This document shows positions 43,940-54,929 of a stretch of 64,000 bases of DNA, in pieces. A model generated the notes under the pieces. It was not told the DNA's origin. It worked only from the letters and a program-made list of their open reading frames with translations, and did not search any database. Source of the DNA: Gordius sp. MW1 (taxonomy: Eukaryota; Nematomorpha; Gordioida; Gordea; Gordiidae); NCBI GenBank assembly GCA_964036665.1, contig OZ038533.1:759001-823000 (forward strand), written 5' to 3'. Made by a program: the position numbers and the translations under genes. Every line of letters starts with the position of its first letter. Positions within the stretch are counted from its first letter, which is position 1.

Positions 43940-44242
43940 TCTAATTAAAATTCTCGTCACGGTGTTTGTTGTTAAACTCCTTCGAAACGGCTGGACCGAT
44001 TTTTATAAAAATTTCTGCGAATATTTGGTAGGTCTAAAAATAGGGTTTAATTATAATCGAAATCTCTAAGTAATAAAACGGTCAAGTTATTTGCTTTATA
44101 CGTTTTGACGTTGATAAAACGTCAATCAAAAGCAACTTCATGACGTCATAACGTCATACAGGGATACTGTAAAATGCAATAATTTACGTCCTGGACCTAA
44201 TTTTTACAAAATGTAATCATATAAATATTAATATTACTATCC
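43940..44242 (+). mobile_element. Helitron-like 5' end
   Basis: TCTAATTAAAATTCTCGTCA, then CGGTGTTTGTTGTTAAACTC and CGAAACGGCTGGACCGATTT, is the sequence type found at 5' ends of many animal Helitrons (recognised from memory): TC start, preceded by A. GACGTTGATAAAACGTC is a palindrome inside. A hAT element cuts it at 44243. A second copy of the internal part is at 45230-45385. Confidence 0.6.
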
Positions 44243-44828
44243 CAGGCGCGTGGCCAGGATTTTCTGCCGGGGGGGGGGGCTAAATCTCCAAAAAAAATTT
44301 ATAACAATTTTATTTCAACATCAAAATTATAAAATTTGGTATAAAACATAAGGAGAGTCATTATAAATAATTTCATATTTTCTTTTTCCCAGCGACATCA
44401 GGTGATGGCACTTTTAGAGCTCTTTCTGTAGTAATGAAAAAAGCATTATAATGATATCGCTTATTAGAAAAATAATGCAATTTAATATTATAACAAATTA
44501 CTATATGTGGAAGGGCAAGTGTCGGATTCGGATGATTTGATGATGGGAAAAAATCGTATATAAGGTTCCGTTTCATATCGCAAAAGGAAAACAACAATAA
44601 TAGTTAATAGTCTTTTTGTTGAAATTTGATTCAAAAATAAAAAAAAGTATATATGGGTATGTATTTAATAAATTGCATTGCATTGCATAGCAATTAATAA
44701 GTGTCTTAATTGGTCAGTTACGTTGCACAACTATAAAACATAAACATTAAATCAAAAATATTTTTTTTTTCCATAAAAAATACCGGGGGGGATTTTCCGT
44801 TCCCCCCCCCCCCGTATTTACGCCACTG
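44243..44828. mobile_element. hAT element with poly-G flanks and perfect TSD
   Basis: The 8-bp duplication TACTATCC is perfect (44235-44242 and 44829-44836). Ends are CAGGCGCGTGGCCAGG and CGTATTTACGCCACTG (CAGTGGCG-type hAT termini). G-runs lie just inside the left end and C-runs inside the right end. The 74-residue minus-strand frame shows no transposase motif. It sits inside a Helitron piece. Confidence 0.85.
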
Positions 44829-44836
44829 TACTATCC

Positions 44837-45204
44837 CAAGACAAAATCGGCATTATTATGTGTAAATATAATTCAATAGCAATATAGGAATGTTTTCCAA
44901 ATATAAATAATTCTTAACTTTTTTTACTTATTTCTTTCATCTTCATAAAATATGTATGTTAAAAAATTAATAAAAAATATCTAATATGATATATTTGCTA
45001 ATTAAAAATTCTTTAATAAAAGTTTATAAAAACTGCGTATTTATCGTCTGCTTTTAAAATTTAAATCGATAAAATTGTATAAATTTATTAAAGATCATTT
45101 CATAAGATTAAAGGTTTAACGTAAGTTTTAATTTACCTGAATTTGCAAAATTAGACATTATATAATATATAAACCATTTTGAAAGATCTTTGCATTGTCA
45201 TTGC
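44837..45204. other. AT-rich stretch, possibly Helitron interior
   Basis: No gene motif seen; it lies between two Helitron-like pieces. Confidence 0.35.
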
Positions 45205-45735
45205 CAATTTTAAAATTATTAGTTTTGGTATGGGTTAACCGAAACGGCTAGACCTATTTTATAAAAATTTCTGCGAATATTTGGTAGGTCTGAGAATAGT
45301 TTTATCCTTTATTCCAAATCTCTAAGTGATAAGACGGTCCAGTTTTTTGTTTTATACGTTGACACTTAATAAAATGTCAACATTGCTGATACTCACCGTT
45401 CATATGACGTTCTCCAATATCCGATAATTTTTTGGAAAGGACAAGATGTATATCGCATAAACATTAAACAACGAGATCCCCTAATAGGTACTTTATTCAT
45501 TATTAAAAACATGATTACTCATTTTCAATTAATTGGAATACACATTATTACAGGAGCCGAAACAAACAATAAGGTTAGCTCGAAGGATTTTTATGCATAT
45601 CGTTTGATGATTAGACGAGGTTAAGACAACGTGATACTACTGTCGTGAGGTTTGCCCAAAATTCATGGTCGACATGTATGTGAGTGAGGATAGAGAGCGA
45701 ACGTCTACGATACGATATAACCAACAGAAACTGAA
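45205..45735 (+). mobile_element. Helitron fragment with coding remains
   Basis: 45230-45385 repeats the Helitron leader (CGAAACGGCTAGACC, TTTCTGCGAATATTTGGTAGG). It joins directly to a coding segment at 45376-45735, so most of the N-terminal region is deleted. No 3' terminal hairpin was found. Confidence 0.6.
45376..45735 (+). pseudogene. Helitron Rep/helicase N-terminal domain fragment with a 66-bp candidate intron
   Basis: Exon-like part one encodes ADTHRSYDVLQYPIIFWKGQ and KQRDPLIG. Part two encodes AETNNKVSSKDFYAYRLMIR, then, after a +1 shift near 45637, REVCPKFMVDMYV and IRYNQQKL. These are the conserved blocks of the helitron-like N-terminal domain (QYP.IF, FYAYRLMIR, DMY.K.E, R.NQ.KLR). 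Between the parts 45488-45553 begins GT and ends TTACAG, and its removal keeps the frame at a Gly codon, so it looks like a spliceosomal intron. The shift and a stop show it is dead. The protein would nick and unwind DNA for rolling-circle transposition. Confidence 0.75.
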
Positions 45736-46064
45736 TTATTCAATGTTTATTAAATTAATAATGTAAATAAAATTATATTTTTTCGTTACTCTTCATTCAT
45801 CAACATCTCAACGCGCATTTCAGATTGATAAGTGTTAATTAGAGACTATATAAAGACGTGGTCCACTCCACTCATACCCTTTAAAAATCTATAAACTTTA
45901 GACTAGGTTATTTAGATAAGTATAATTTTTTACTGACTATTATTAGCATCTGTAATATATATATTGTTTATTCAACTAAAAAATTACAATCGATGATTAA
46001 AAAAATACAAAATAAAAGTTTTTGTATTCTGTTCAGGCTTTAGTGCCCAGGGTTTATGTATCTG
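45736..46064. other. Spacer with partial family M copy
   Basis: 45790-45880 has TCATCAACATCTCAACGCGC and GTTAATTAGAGACTATATA as in family M. The rest is AT-rich. Confidence 0.5.
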
Positions 46065-46430
46065 TAACGCTAATTGACCTAAGGAGCAGAGGTCAGATTT
46101 GTTTGGAATTTTCTTCCCGAACCCGGCCCCATTTAATTCTTTAATTTCCTAGCCCGCCCGGCCCGCCCGAACCCTTCTAAGTGTCCGCCTGGGCCCGCCC
46201 AAATAGTTAAAGCTGCCCGAATTGCCCGGTCCGAAATATTAAGTTTGCCCGATTGGCCCGAATTAATGCGATCCCAAACAGAGGTCAGAATTGTTTATAT
46301 TTTTCTGCCCAACCCGGCTCGACCCAAATTTTTAACTAAATTGCCCGTCTGACCCCTTCTGAGTGTCTGCTCGGCCACGCCCAAACCATTAGATGTGCCC
46401 GAACTGCCCGGCCCGATTAATAGGTCACAA
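46065..46430. repeat. GCCCG-rich direct dimer
   Basis: Two units (about 46088-46270 and 46275-46430) both begin CAGAGGTCAGA(A/T)TTGTTT and continue through CCCGAACCCGGC/CCCAACCCGGC and CCCTTCT(A/G)AGTGTC. The motif is shared with hAT ends here, but no terminal TAGAG sequence is visible. Confidence 0.55.
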
Positions 46431-47095
46431 TATTTTAATAGATTTATTGCTAATGCTTTCAGGTTAATAAAAAATTATTTCAATTAGTAATACTTCCTTT
46501 TTTTGATAAAAATAAAACTATATTTAATCATTTTATGACCTCCTTGCTATAGAATATAATGGAGAAAATTTTTATTTAAAGCAAAAAAAGAATGGTATGG
46601 GAAATTATAAAACTAAGTAATAGAGTAGATAAGAGAATAAAAATGGCGAATTGCGATATGGGGTAAAAAAAGAATGATATGGAAATTAAATATTATAGAA
46701 ATTATAAATAAGTAATAGCGTAGATTAGGGAGTAAAAAAGGCGAATTGCAAAATGAGGAAATTTGTTAAACCAGATTTTATTTGTCAAAAAGAATTAAAT
46801 GAATTAGAATAAAATTTAATACTTATATGTCCATACATTGTGTGAAAAAAGCATGACGCCTTTGTTTTAAGTCTTCACGGCACATGTGTATTGCGAGCAA
46901 TGAAAGAGCTACATAAATATAAATTTTTCAATCCTTTCCATAAATGTAGCTAGAGATCTGAAAGAAATGGAATTGGGCAAAGATTATAAAAATAACTTGG
47001 GAGGGGGTGGCAAAATTATGTTATTTGGCAAAATTATGTTATTATAACATTTAAGGATTCTCGATATACAATCTAATAAAAAGTTACAAAATAAT
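46431..47095. repeat. AT-rich spacer with a tandem duplication
   Basis: 46581-46664 and 46665-46760 are diverged copies of one unit (AAAAAAAGAATG(G/A)TATGG, GGCGAATTGC). No gene seen elsewhere. Confidence 0.5.
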
Positions 47096-47096
47096 A

Positions 47097-49390
47097 TCTT
47101 CTTCTTCTTCTTTAGCAGTTAATTTGGTCCCACAGTCGTGGGGTTTGCTTTGATAAGTTTCTTCCATCTTGAACGGGTGAGTGCCATGTCTTGACTAATT
47201 TTAGTTTCCAAACTTTATCGACTTGTCTTTTCCACGTGACATGGGGGCGCCGCCTTCATCTCTTCTCCGGTATGTCCATGTCCAGTACTTTTCGATTTAC
47301 GTCATTCGCGTCCCTTCTTAGTATATGCCCCTACCACCTTAGCCGATTTTCGTTAATCATGTCCGCCAAAGGTTGAACATTTTTGTGATGAGAAAGTCAT
47401 TCGTCCTATGGTCCAGCTTAGTATACCCCAATCTCCAACGTATCATTCTCATCTCTGTGGCTTGTAATAGCTTTCCTACCGTGGTGTTTAATGCCAATGT
47501 TTCACTTCCACAGAGTAACACCGGTCTTACGATGGATTTGTAAGCTTTGCTCTTTAACAATATTGGCATTTTCTTGTCGCACATTACACTGGATATACTT
47601 CGCCATTTAAGCCGTCCTTTTTGGATCAGGGCATTGACTTCTGTTGCGCAACCTCCCTCTTGATGTAGCTCGAGCCGAGGTATGAAATCTGTCTACTTTT
47701 AAGTACTTTAGATGGTCATCCAGCGATGGGCTGCCTATAACGTTCATTTCCATGTATAATGTTTTTCGATCGTTGATCTTCAACCTTTCGGCTTCTTTGA
47801 ATACTTCCTCCTTTGTTTCCTCGCATAGTACTATATCATCAGCATATAGCATACACCATGGCGATGGCTTTTGAATGTCTTTCGTTATCATGTGTATAAT
47901 TATATTAAATAAAAAGGGACTTAAAGCAGATCCTTGATGTAAACCATTTAACCCGTTTAGAGTCTCCAACTGTGGTCCTAACGCAAGAGTTTGAGGCTTC
48001 ATAAATATTTTTCATAAGCTGTATATATGCTTCAAGGATTTCTTAGGCACCACCGCACCACCATATTAAATAGCGAGGGACAGTGTCATAAGCTTTCTTT
48101 ATGTTGATATAGACCATATGTAAGTCTCTTATCTTTTCACCATATTTATCCATCATTTGTCTTAGTGCGAAGATTGGATCGATTGTGGATTTGCCGGCCA
48201 CAAATCTGAATAGGTTCGGCGATATTTCCGCCTCGTTTTTCAGCCTTGTTACTAAGATCCTTTCTATAAGCTTTAAGGAGTGGCAAGTTAGCTTGATACC
48301 TCTGTAATTGCCACAGTCCTAGGGTCTCCTTTGCTTTTAAATAAGGGTAAAATCATGCTTGCTCTCCATTAATTAGGAATTTGCTCTCCTACCAATATCT
48401 TGTTAAGGGGGTTCGTCATGGTGGTGACACTTTCTTCGCGACATCCGAGCAATGCCTCCATAGGTATTCCATCTGGTCCATTAGATTTTCCTTTTTGCAT
48501 CTTGTTCATTTGTGTCCTATCTTCATCCTCCTGAAAAAGTTCGACCATACTTAAGTTTGGCTCATTATTCGGAAGGGAACTCTGTCATTGGCAATATGCA
48601 TAAATTCCTTAAAACCTTTCCCTCTTTCCATCATTTCCTTCAGCTTGAATAAGGTGTGACCCTTCTCGTTTTTGACTATTTTAAGAACTCCACATCGCGA
48701 CTTTTCTTCTCCATTATCTTGGCCAATTTGTACATAAGCCTATCGCCCCCTTTATGATCAAGTTTGTTTGCCATCTCGGGTATACGCGGCTTGCAACTGC
48801 CTTTTCTCTTGATAATCCTCACTTTTATGATTTATGCCACGTCCATATAGATTTATCTGCAATCTTCACTCACATTAGCTGTCTAAACAACGCTTCACTT
48901 CCACCACCGTGTCCTTACACGACTCGCTTTAAACGATACCGACCCCGTTTCTACGATTTGATGACCCACTGTAAAATAGCTTATCCTTGTCCTAACTCCC
49001 GGGCCTTGGTTCCGTTCCACCTCGTCTCTTGTAGGCAGGCGATGTGTACCTTTCTTCTTTTTAGCATTTATGCAACCTTGATGCTCTTCCCCGTCAACGT
49101 TCCCACATTCCAGCACGTTATTCGCATTCTTTCCACAACTAATTTTCTTAATCGCCTTCGTTGTGAGTTGGACAGTAACCCTAGTGTATTTTTCACATTG
49201 TACGGGCGGGGTATGCGCGTCGTTTGTGGGGGACGCCCTAGCTTTCTCTTGAAAATTATGTCTGAAACTATCATGATTTCAGAGTTAGTTTTTATAGCCG
49301 GTTTCCGACCTGATGCCAACCCTCCACTTTTTGCACACGGACTTGGGACCGTCGTAGGTAGAGTAGTGTTCTCCCCTCCCTTAATAACTT
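47097..49390 (-). pseudogene. RTE-like LINE, copy 2, internally deleted
   Basis: This is the same family as 25905-28971 in inverse orientation, including the terminal CTTCTTCTTCTTC (3' end) and the 5' block ending near 49390. Minus-strand remains: MRITCWNVGTLTGKS and IACLQET (endonuclease start, about 49130), a jump at about 48870 that drops the rest of the endonuclease (roughly 0.75 kb), [14 protein letters not shown], then [38 protein letters not shown] and GHILRRD. It has many stops. Long plus-strand frames here (for example 48754-49416) are antisense shadows. Confidence 0.85.
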
Positions 49391-49577
49391 ATAAATTAAA
49401 AAAGTTTAGACTGTAAAATTTAATTTTTAATAGAAATATTTAATCGATAATTGAAAATGAGTGAACGAAATTCGTGGATTTAATCACAAAAAGACATCGC
49501 TATTTGGCAAATGTTAATACTTTGAGCCACGTAGACAATACTAATCCTATCTTTAAGCTGATCATAATAGGTCATAT
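49391..49577. other. AT-rich spacer
   Basis: Nothing recognised. Confidence 0.35.
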
Positions 49578-49743
49578 TATGGGCGTAGCCAGGAGGGGGC
49601 GGCCGTCCCCCCCCCCCCTAAATGACATAAAAATATTTTCAATACAAAAACCCTTAAAAATTAAAAAAAATTATGTTCCCCTCCCCCGTTGAACTTTTAA
49701 CGCTTTCGCCCCCCTCCTAATCCAAAAGCTGGCGACGCCCATG
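49578..49743. mobile_element. Poly-G MITE, 166 bp
   Basis: Ends TATGGGCGTAGCCAGG and CTGGCGACGCCCATG; flanks GGTCATAT and GGTCATCA (49570-49577 and 49744-49751) form a decayed 8-bp duplication. Contains G-rich and C-rich runs just inside the ends. Confidence 0.7.
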
Positions 49744-49751
49744 GGTCATCA

Positions 49752-50680
49752 TATGACGACATCGGTGACACAGCGACACCTTTTAAAAGAAAATTATGGC
49801 ATCGTAGCGTTTATAGATATTTTTTTATTCAAGTTAAATTTTATTTGCAAAATTTCAATGGTTTCATGTAGATAATTACATTCACGAGGACGCGAATAAA
49901 AAGGACTTTCAGGTAAGGAACAATGTTAAATTTTGAATCGGTAATTTTTTTTAGCTCCATTAAAAAAATGAATATATTATTAGAATTATGTCGTAGAAGT
50001 TTTTTCAATTTTCAAATTTGCAATAAATAAAAATGTTTTTTAAAGTTATATTTAATTTTGAATAGATAATAAAAATAATTTAATTACATATCTAGCATTT
50101 ATTTGCCCCATCGCTAATTAATGTTCTTGAATTCAGGTGTAGTTTGAACCAAAATTTCCTTTATGAGTTAGTTAAACTGATATATATAATAATTTTTTTT
50201 AATTTAAGACCCCATCTCGTACGTTGATTGCAGATTATGTCACGAATGGCAATCTTAACTTTTATGAGAACTTTAAATTTTTATACTTATTAACCCTATA
50301 AATTAACCAATAGAACAGAACGTAGAGAGTACTGCAAGTTCATATATCGTTTTATTATACCTTTAGAACGTCTTTAAACTTTTAAATTTTTATCTTTTGA
50401 GTCGAGTGGTGAATCTTTTTGCAAAGCCTTTTTTAAAAGTCAAATCTATTAAATTTGAAAAAATCACCCTACAATTTCTCGGAGGGAAATATTAAACAGA
50501 TTTAAACAGCAATGCCATAATTGCCGTTTGTTTAATTAATAAATATAAACAAATTATTCGCAAAATTAGTTAAAAAATTTAATAAAACATTTAGCGATAA
50601 AAAATTTGCATCAATCTATTCGACAAAGAGCAGAAGGCCAATATGCATTGGAAAACCGAATGCAAATATTTACTATACCT
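49752..50680. other. Gene-free AT-rich stretch
   Basis: Nothing recognised. Confidence 0.4.
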
Positions 50681-50688
50681 GTAATATC

Positions 50689-50869
50689 CATGGGCGTAGT
50701 TAGGTTTTAAATTAAGGGGGGGGGGGGGGGGAACGTTAGAAAGTTCAATTAGGGGGGGGGCAAAACGTAAAATTCTTTAAATTTTAAGGGTTTTTGCATT
50801 GAATTTTTTTTTGCCATTTAGGGGGAGGGGCAGCCGCCCCCCCCCCTGCCCCCCCTGGCTACGCCCATG
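50689..50869. mobile_element. Poly-G MITE, 181 bp
   Basis: Ends CATGGGCGTAGTTAGG and CCTGGCTACGCCCATG, flanked by GTAATATC (50681-50688) and GTAATACC (50870-50877), an 8-bp duplication with one change. A run of 16 G is at 50716-50731, with further G- and C-runs. Internal TTTTAAGGGTTTTTGCATTG is shared, inverted, with 49578-49743. Confidence 0.8.
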
Positions 50870-50984
50870 GTAATACCTCTTCCCCCATATTTCAGAGAGC
50901 TCTTATTTTATTTTGCCAAAAAATTCTCTGTGATAGCGACTTCAACATTAATTTTGATTTGCCTCTATATCTCACATTTATATA

Positions 50985-51413
50985 AATTGCTATGCAATTT
51001 ATGAGCTCGCTTTTCGTTGTCCGTCCGTCCTGTCCAACTTGTAATTTTTGAATAATCGCCGTGGAACCTTATACGGGTAGTTAATGGCTCTGGACATATG
51101 CTTATGTAAAATACTTTTATTGTGCTTTCGCAAATAGACAAGCTAATGACCGCTGGTTTGCTTTACTTTTTTCTACCTCGCCCGAGCCCACTTCCATTAT
51201 TGTTTTTGTGCCCGACTGCTTACCTTTATTAATTTATTCATGAATTGGGCAATAGGTTGTTGCTACATATCTGATAATTGCGAAACTGGCTTAATGATTC
51301 CCTGCAAACAAATGCTGACCATTGCTTACTTCTACTTTATCTGACGCGGCCAAAGGCCAATATTCTGGTTAATTGCTATTTCTATTTTCTGCTTTGTGAA
51401 TTTCATTTGCCAA
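50985..51413 (+). repeat. Repeat A, left part, interrupted by a LINE
   Basis: AATTGCTATGCAATTTATGAG, CTCGCTTTTCGTTGTCC, CTGTCCAACTTGTAATTTTTG, TGCTTTCGCAAATAGAC and ATTGCGAAACTGGCT follow the order of the 24.24-kb copy. It stops at TTTGCCAA where the LINE poly(T) begins; CTAGGTTGTTGC resumes at 53929. Confidence 0.75.
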
Positions 51414-53928
51414 TTTTTTTTTTTTTTTAAAGATAAATTTTGTTTATTGATATATTTTTAAATATAATATTAAATGGTACAAATATATAATAATGATATT
51501 AAAAAAACATTATATGGGTAATATGTTTTTATCTTCCTCTTTTAGAAGAGGCCAGGAATCTATAAAAGATTTGAAATTGAATTTTGCAATTAAGATGGCT
51601 ATTAATTGTTTTAATAAAAATGCGGGGGAATATTTGGAGGGAGGGAATCGCCTGCCTATTTCTTTGAATAAAGCCAACGCCATTTTTCCATAGGATCCTG
51701 AACAGGAGGAAACTATTGGGATAAAAATACTAGAGTCCAAAAGGGCCTTGTATTTTTAGAGCTTGCGTTCTTCGGCGAGGACCATGAGGTCATAATTAAG
51801 ATTAGAGGGGGCAAATAGGTCTATGCATGTAAAATCCCACTTTAAAAGGAGACCATTTTCCCATGAAACTAGCGATGAACCAGGACGCATTCGACCTTCA
51901 AGGGCAGGATCTGAAGGTTCAAGTATGGATGGGATTTGGGCCTTTCTAAGGGCTGACTGGATAATAGAATTAATTTTAGAGTGTCGCAAGTGTCTAAATT
52001 TATTAAGTCTGCAGTGTAACGGGTGGCGTGCTTCTTCATCCGCAGGCAGGTTGCAATTTTTACAGGCATATGCCTTTGTGTATTTTATTCCAAGGCGTAG
52101 TGCTACATTGTAGGATAGCTTGCAATCCTCTAACATCATATTGGAAAACCTGCTAGAAGCCTCTAGCCATTCATGTCCAGATTTATCAAACACCAAAGAT
52201 CTAAGGTTGTAATGTTGTTTGGTATCGCAGCTCGAAAGGAGATAAGCAACGGAGCGCGAAACCAAACATGCATCCCAATCCTTTTGATTTGGTGTTTGTG
52301 GTGGTGGTGAGCTTTCTGGTAGTACATTTAAATTCCAAAGGGATAGGGCCTGTATAAATGTTTCATCAAGGGGGTATGAGATTAGTTTGGCGACGATGGA
52401 TTTTGAGGATAAGTGGGATGATATAAATGAGGCCAAGGATAAGGAGCTTGGTGAACGAATTCCCAGACCCCCAGATTTTGTTGGTAATGTGGCTTGTAGC
52501 CAGGTGTTAGTATCGAATGATAAGTTCAGGGTGGATTCGATGACAGATTTTATGTGGGTTTCGAAATTATGTAAAATATGTGTATGCAAAAATGCGCTTG
52601 TTGATCGGAAGCAAAATAATATTTTGGCTATATTAAAGTAGTTTTTCAATATGTAAAATGCGTGATGGGCGGGCATAAGCTTAAAAATTTCATTTTTACA
52701 TTTTAAGTTTTTAAGGTTATTGTCGAGATAACTTCTTAAGCATTCAGGACCGCCTATTGGAGAACCTAGTAAAAATACCTCGTCCTTCTCAAGGCGTAGA
52801 AAAGATGCAAAGGATGGGTGGATGTCAGTAGTGCTGTCAGAATAAATTTCGCATTTTGTCGCGTTTAATGATAGGTTAAGTTTTATGTAGTATTCATTAA
52901 TGATGTTAAGAGCTTTGATTAGCTCTTCCGTGTTGCCTGATAGGGTGGCATCGTCGAGATACCATACGTTTAACCTCAAATTGCATTTGTCGTTGATTTC
53001 ATCTATTAATGGTTTGATGGCCATACAAAATAAGGGGTGGGGGGGGGGCCAAGGGGGTCCCCCTGTTGAATGCCCTCAGCTGAATCAATGAAACATTGTC
53101 CAAATTTTAAAATAGACGGGGTGCCATAACTTAAAAGAATATAGTTGGCATATTGGGGAAAAGCATCGATGAAAGTGTTAATAAAGGAATTTCTATTTAG
53201 AATGTTAAAGGCATTTTGAAAGTCTAATTTTATAAAAGACTCGCTAGGCGGTAAATTTTCAAGGGTCAATCTAGCAGCATGCGTAGCTATTTCACATCCC
53301 CCTTTAACACCGAATCCTAGCTGATGAGGCATTATAGATGGGGATAAATTATGCTTGATTGATTTGCATATAACTTTAGATATGATTCTCCGGAAGACTC
53401 CGCCGATGGCGATCGGTCTTAGAGTTTTGTTCTGTTTTTGAATAGCAAGTAACTTGGCCCCGAAAATTATTGGTCGTACTTCTTAAGGAATGTTGCCATT
53501 AATAATTAAATTGCAAAATTTAGTTAGTGCGACGAGCAGAATTGAAAAATTGATATTTTTAATTTTAATAAGATCTTGAAGATAAATTGGTTTGATACCA
53601 TCCAAACCTGCAGCAGAATCAATTGGAAAGGAATGGATAGCTTCACTAATTTCTGAGGATTCTAGGGTTAAGTTGGATGGCACAAGGGGGAAGCAATACT
53701 GAGACAAATGTTTTGGGTGTTTGGCAAGGAGGTGTTCATATGATTCCTGACTAGGGGTTACAATTGGATTGTTCTCCTCTAAAAGTCTCATGGCTCCTTT
53801 TATATTAAAAGAGTGAATCCTGGATATCCTAGTTGCTGTTTGTTTTGGAGTTGATGATATTAATTTTCGTTCATCAGGTGTATAATCTGCAAGTGTATTA
53901 TTAATGTCAAAATTCAAAATTTCATTAT
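51414..53928 (-). mobile_element. LINE with YLDD RT and restriction-like endonuclease region, copy 2
   Basis: The 3' end on the minus strand is a 15-A tail (plus-strand T-run 51414-51428) preceded by an AATAAA signal. The 5' side is truncated at about 53928, inside the region before RT. It is inserted in repeat A, whose halves lie on both sides, so boundaries are well supported. It differs substantially in protein sequence from copy 1 (21-23 kb), so two lineages of this LINE are present. Confidence 0.8.
51510..53917 (-). pseudogene. LINE protein: RT, zinc knuckle, restriction-like endonuclease region
   Basis: Minus-strand order: N-terminal part (DYTPDERKLISSTPKQ; AGLDGIKPIYLQDL), LRPIAIGGVFRRIISKVIC, GVKGGCEIATHAARL, motif A KLDFQNAFNILNR, motif B IQQGDPLGPP, motif C WYLDDATLSG (about 52955), LLGSPIGGPECL, GGLGIRSPSSLSLASF, RSVAYLLSSCD, the zinc knuckle CKNCNLPADEEARHPLHC, EGRMRPGSSLVSW and LKWDFTC, then FIPIVSSCSG and GKMALALFKEIGRR. 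Only about three breaks are seen: a stop at 53483, a shift in the G-run at 53038-53048, and a stop at 51756. RPG here replaces the PDG of copy 1, so the presumed first catalytic Asp is lost. Class by known R2-like layout; exact clade not assigned. Confidence 0.8.
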
Positions 53929-54460
53929 CTAGGTTGTTGCTTTATAACGGATGATTGCGAAACTGTTTAAATTCTTCATAGATCTATGAAGAACATTGAT
54001 TATGAGGGTAAAAACCATCTAAAAAATATCTAAATAATTTCTTGCAAATTAATGCTGCCCGTTGCTTACTTCTACTTTATCTGCGGCCAAACGTCAAGAT
54101 CCATTTTTATTTTTGTGCCTGCAAGTTTTGGCATTTATGGTATCTTAGCTTAAAATATACAAAAATTAATTTTCTTTGGATGAAAATAAATAATATTGAT
54201 CGCTGGTTGGCTTTAATTTTGACCTCGCCCTAGCCAAATATACATTATTGTTTATGGGCTCGATTTACCTTTATATATAAATTTTTTTGGCAATTTGTCT
54301 AGTTTATTGCTTTATTACCAATGAATGCAGAACTGGCTAAATAATTCCCGGCAAATTAGACCACGGCCAAATTATTAATTTGGTTAATTGCTATCTTAAT
54401 TGTATATTTGCTGCTTTGTAAATTTATTTTTTTATTTTTGGTATTAACCTTAATTTTGCA
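53929..54460 (+). repeat. Repeat A, right part, with tandem sub-units
   Basis: CTAGGTTGTTGCTTTATAAC and the GCTTACTTCTACTTTATCTG block recur, followed by a second unit from 54290 (GGCAATTTGTCTAGTTTATTGC). The core of roughly 160 bp occurs about three times across this copy. Confidence 0.6.
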
Positions 54461-54665
54461 TTGATAATATATTTAGGCTTTTTGGCTGTCTGATGGCTAC
54501 TGATCAACGGAAAAAATGACCACTAGCCAAAGTGTGATTGGAAATTTTTTCGTTTTTTTGATATTTGGCCCTTATGTATATTTAGTCTTTTGACCTGCTA
54601 ACTGCTAACCATTAAAAAAATACCCACTGGCTAAAGTGTACATCGAATTTTTTTTATATTATAAT
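54461..54665 (+). repeat. Two hairpin units of the SINE-like family
   Basis: TGGCTACTGATCAACGGAAAAAATGACCACTAGCCAAAGTGTGATTGG and a second weaker unit match the array at 1-2.2 kb. No tRNA-like head is present. Confidence 0.55.
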
Positions 54666-54929
54666 TCAACCGAGCCAAAAATACCTTGTAGTGGTGGTTG
54701 AGCTTGTGTACTATCGTGATCCAAGAAGCTATAAAAAATCCCTTTTCACACGTTGCAATGCTAATAATATTAAACTAAAAAATAACTTGAAAAAATATAC
54801 GTTATTTAACAATTCCATATAAAAACTTTATTAAATATTTATTTATCTTATTTCTCAAGTTCTAACAGCTACTATGAATAGTTTAAATAGTGTAATAAGA
54901 TTTAAAATCAGGTCATTTATATTATAATA
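54666..54929. other. AT-rich spacer
   Basis: Nothing recognised. Confidence 0.35.

Noticed and set aside
44373-44597. 74-residue minus-strand frame in the hAT element
   Set aside because: No transposase motif; composition looks like chance in AT-rich DNA.
48754-49416. 220-residue plus-strand open frame
   Set aside because: It is antisense to the RTE copy 2 coding region and shows no protein-family motif.
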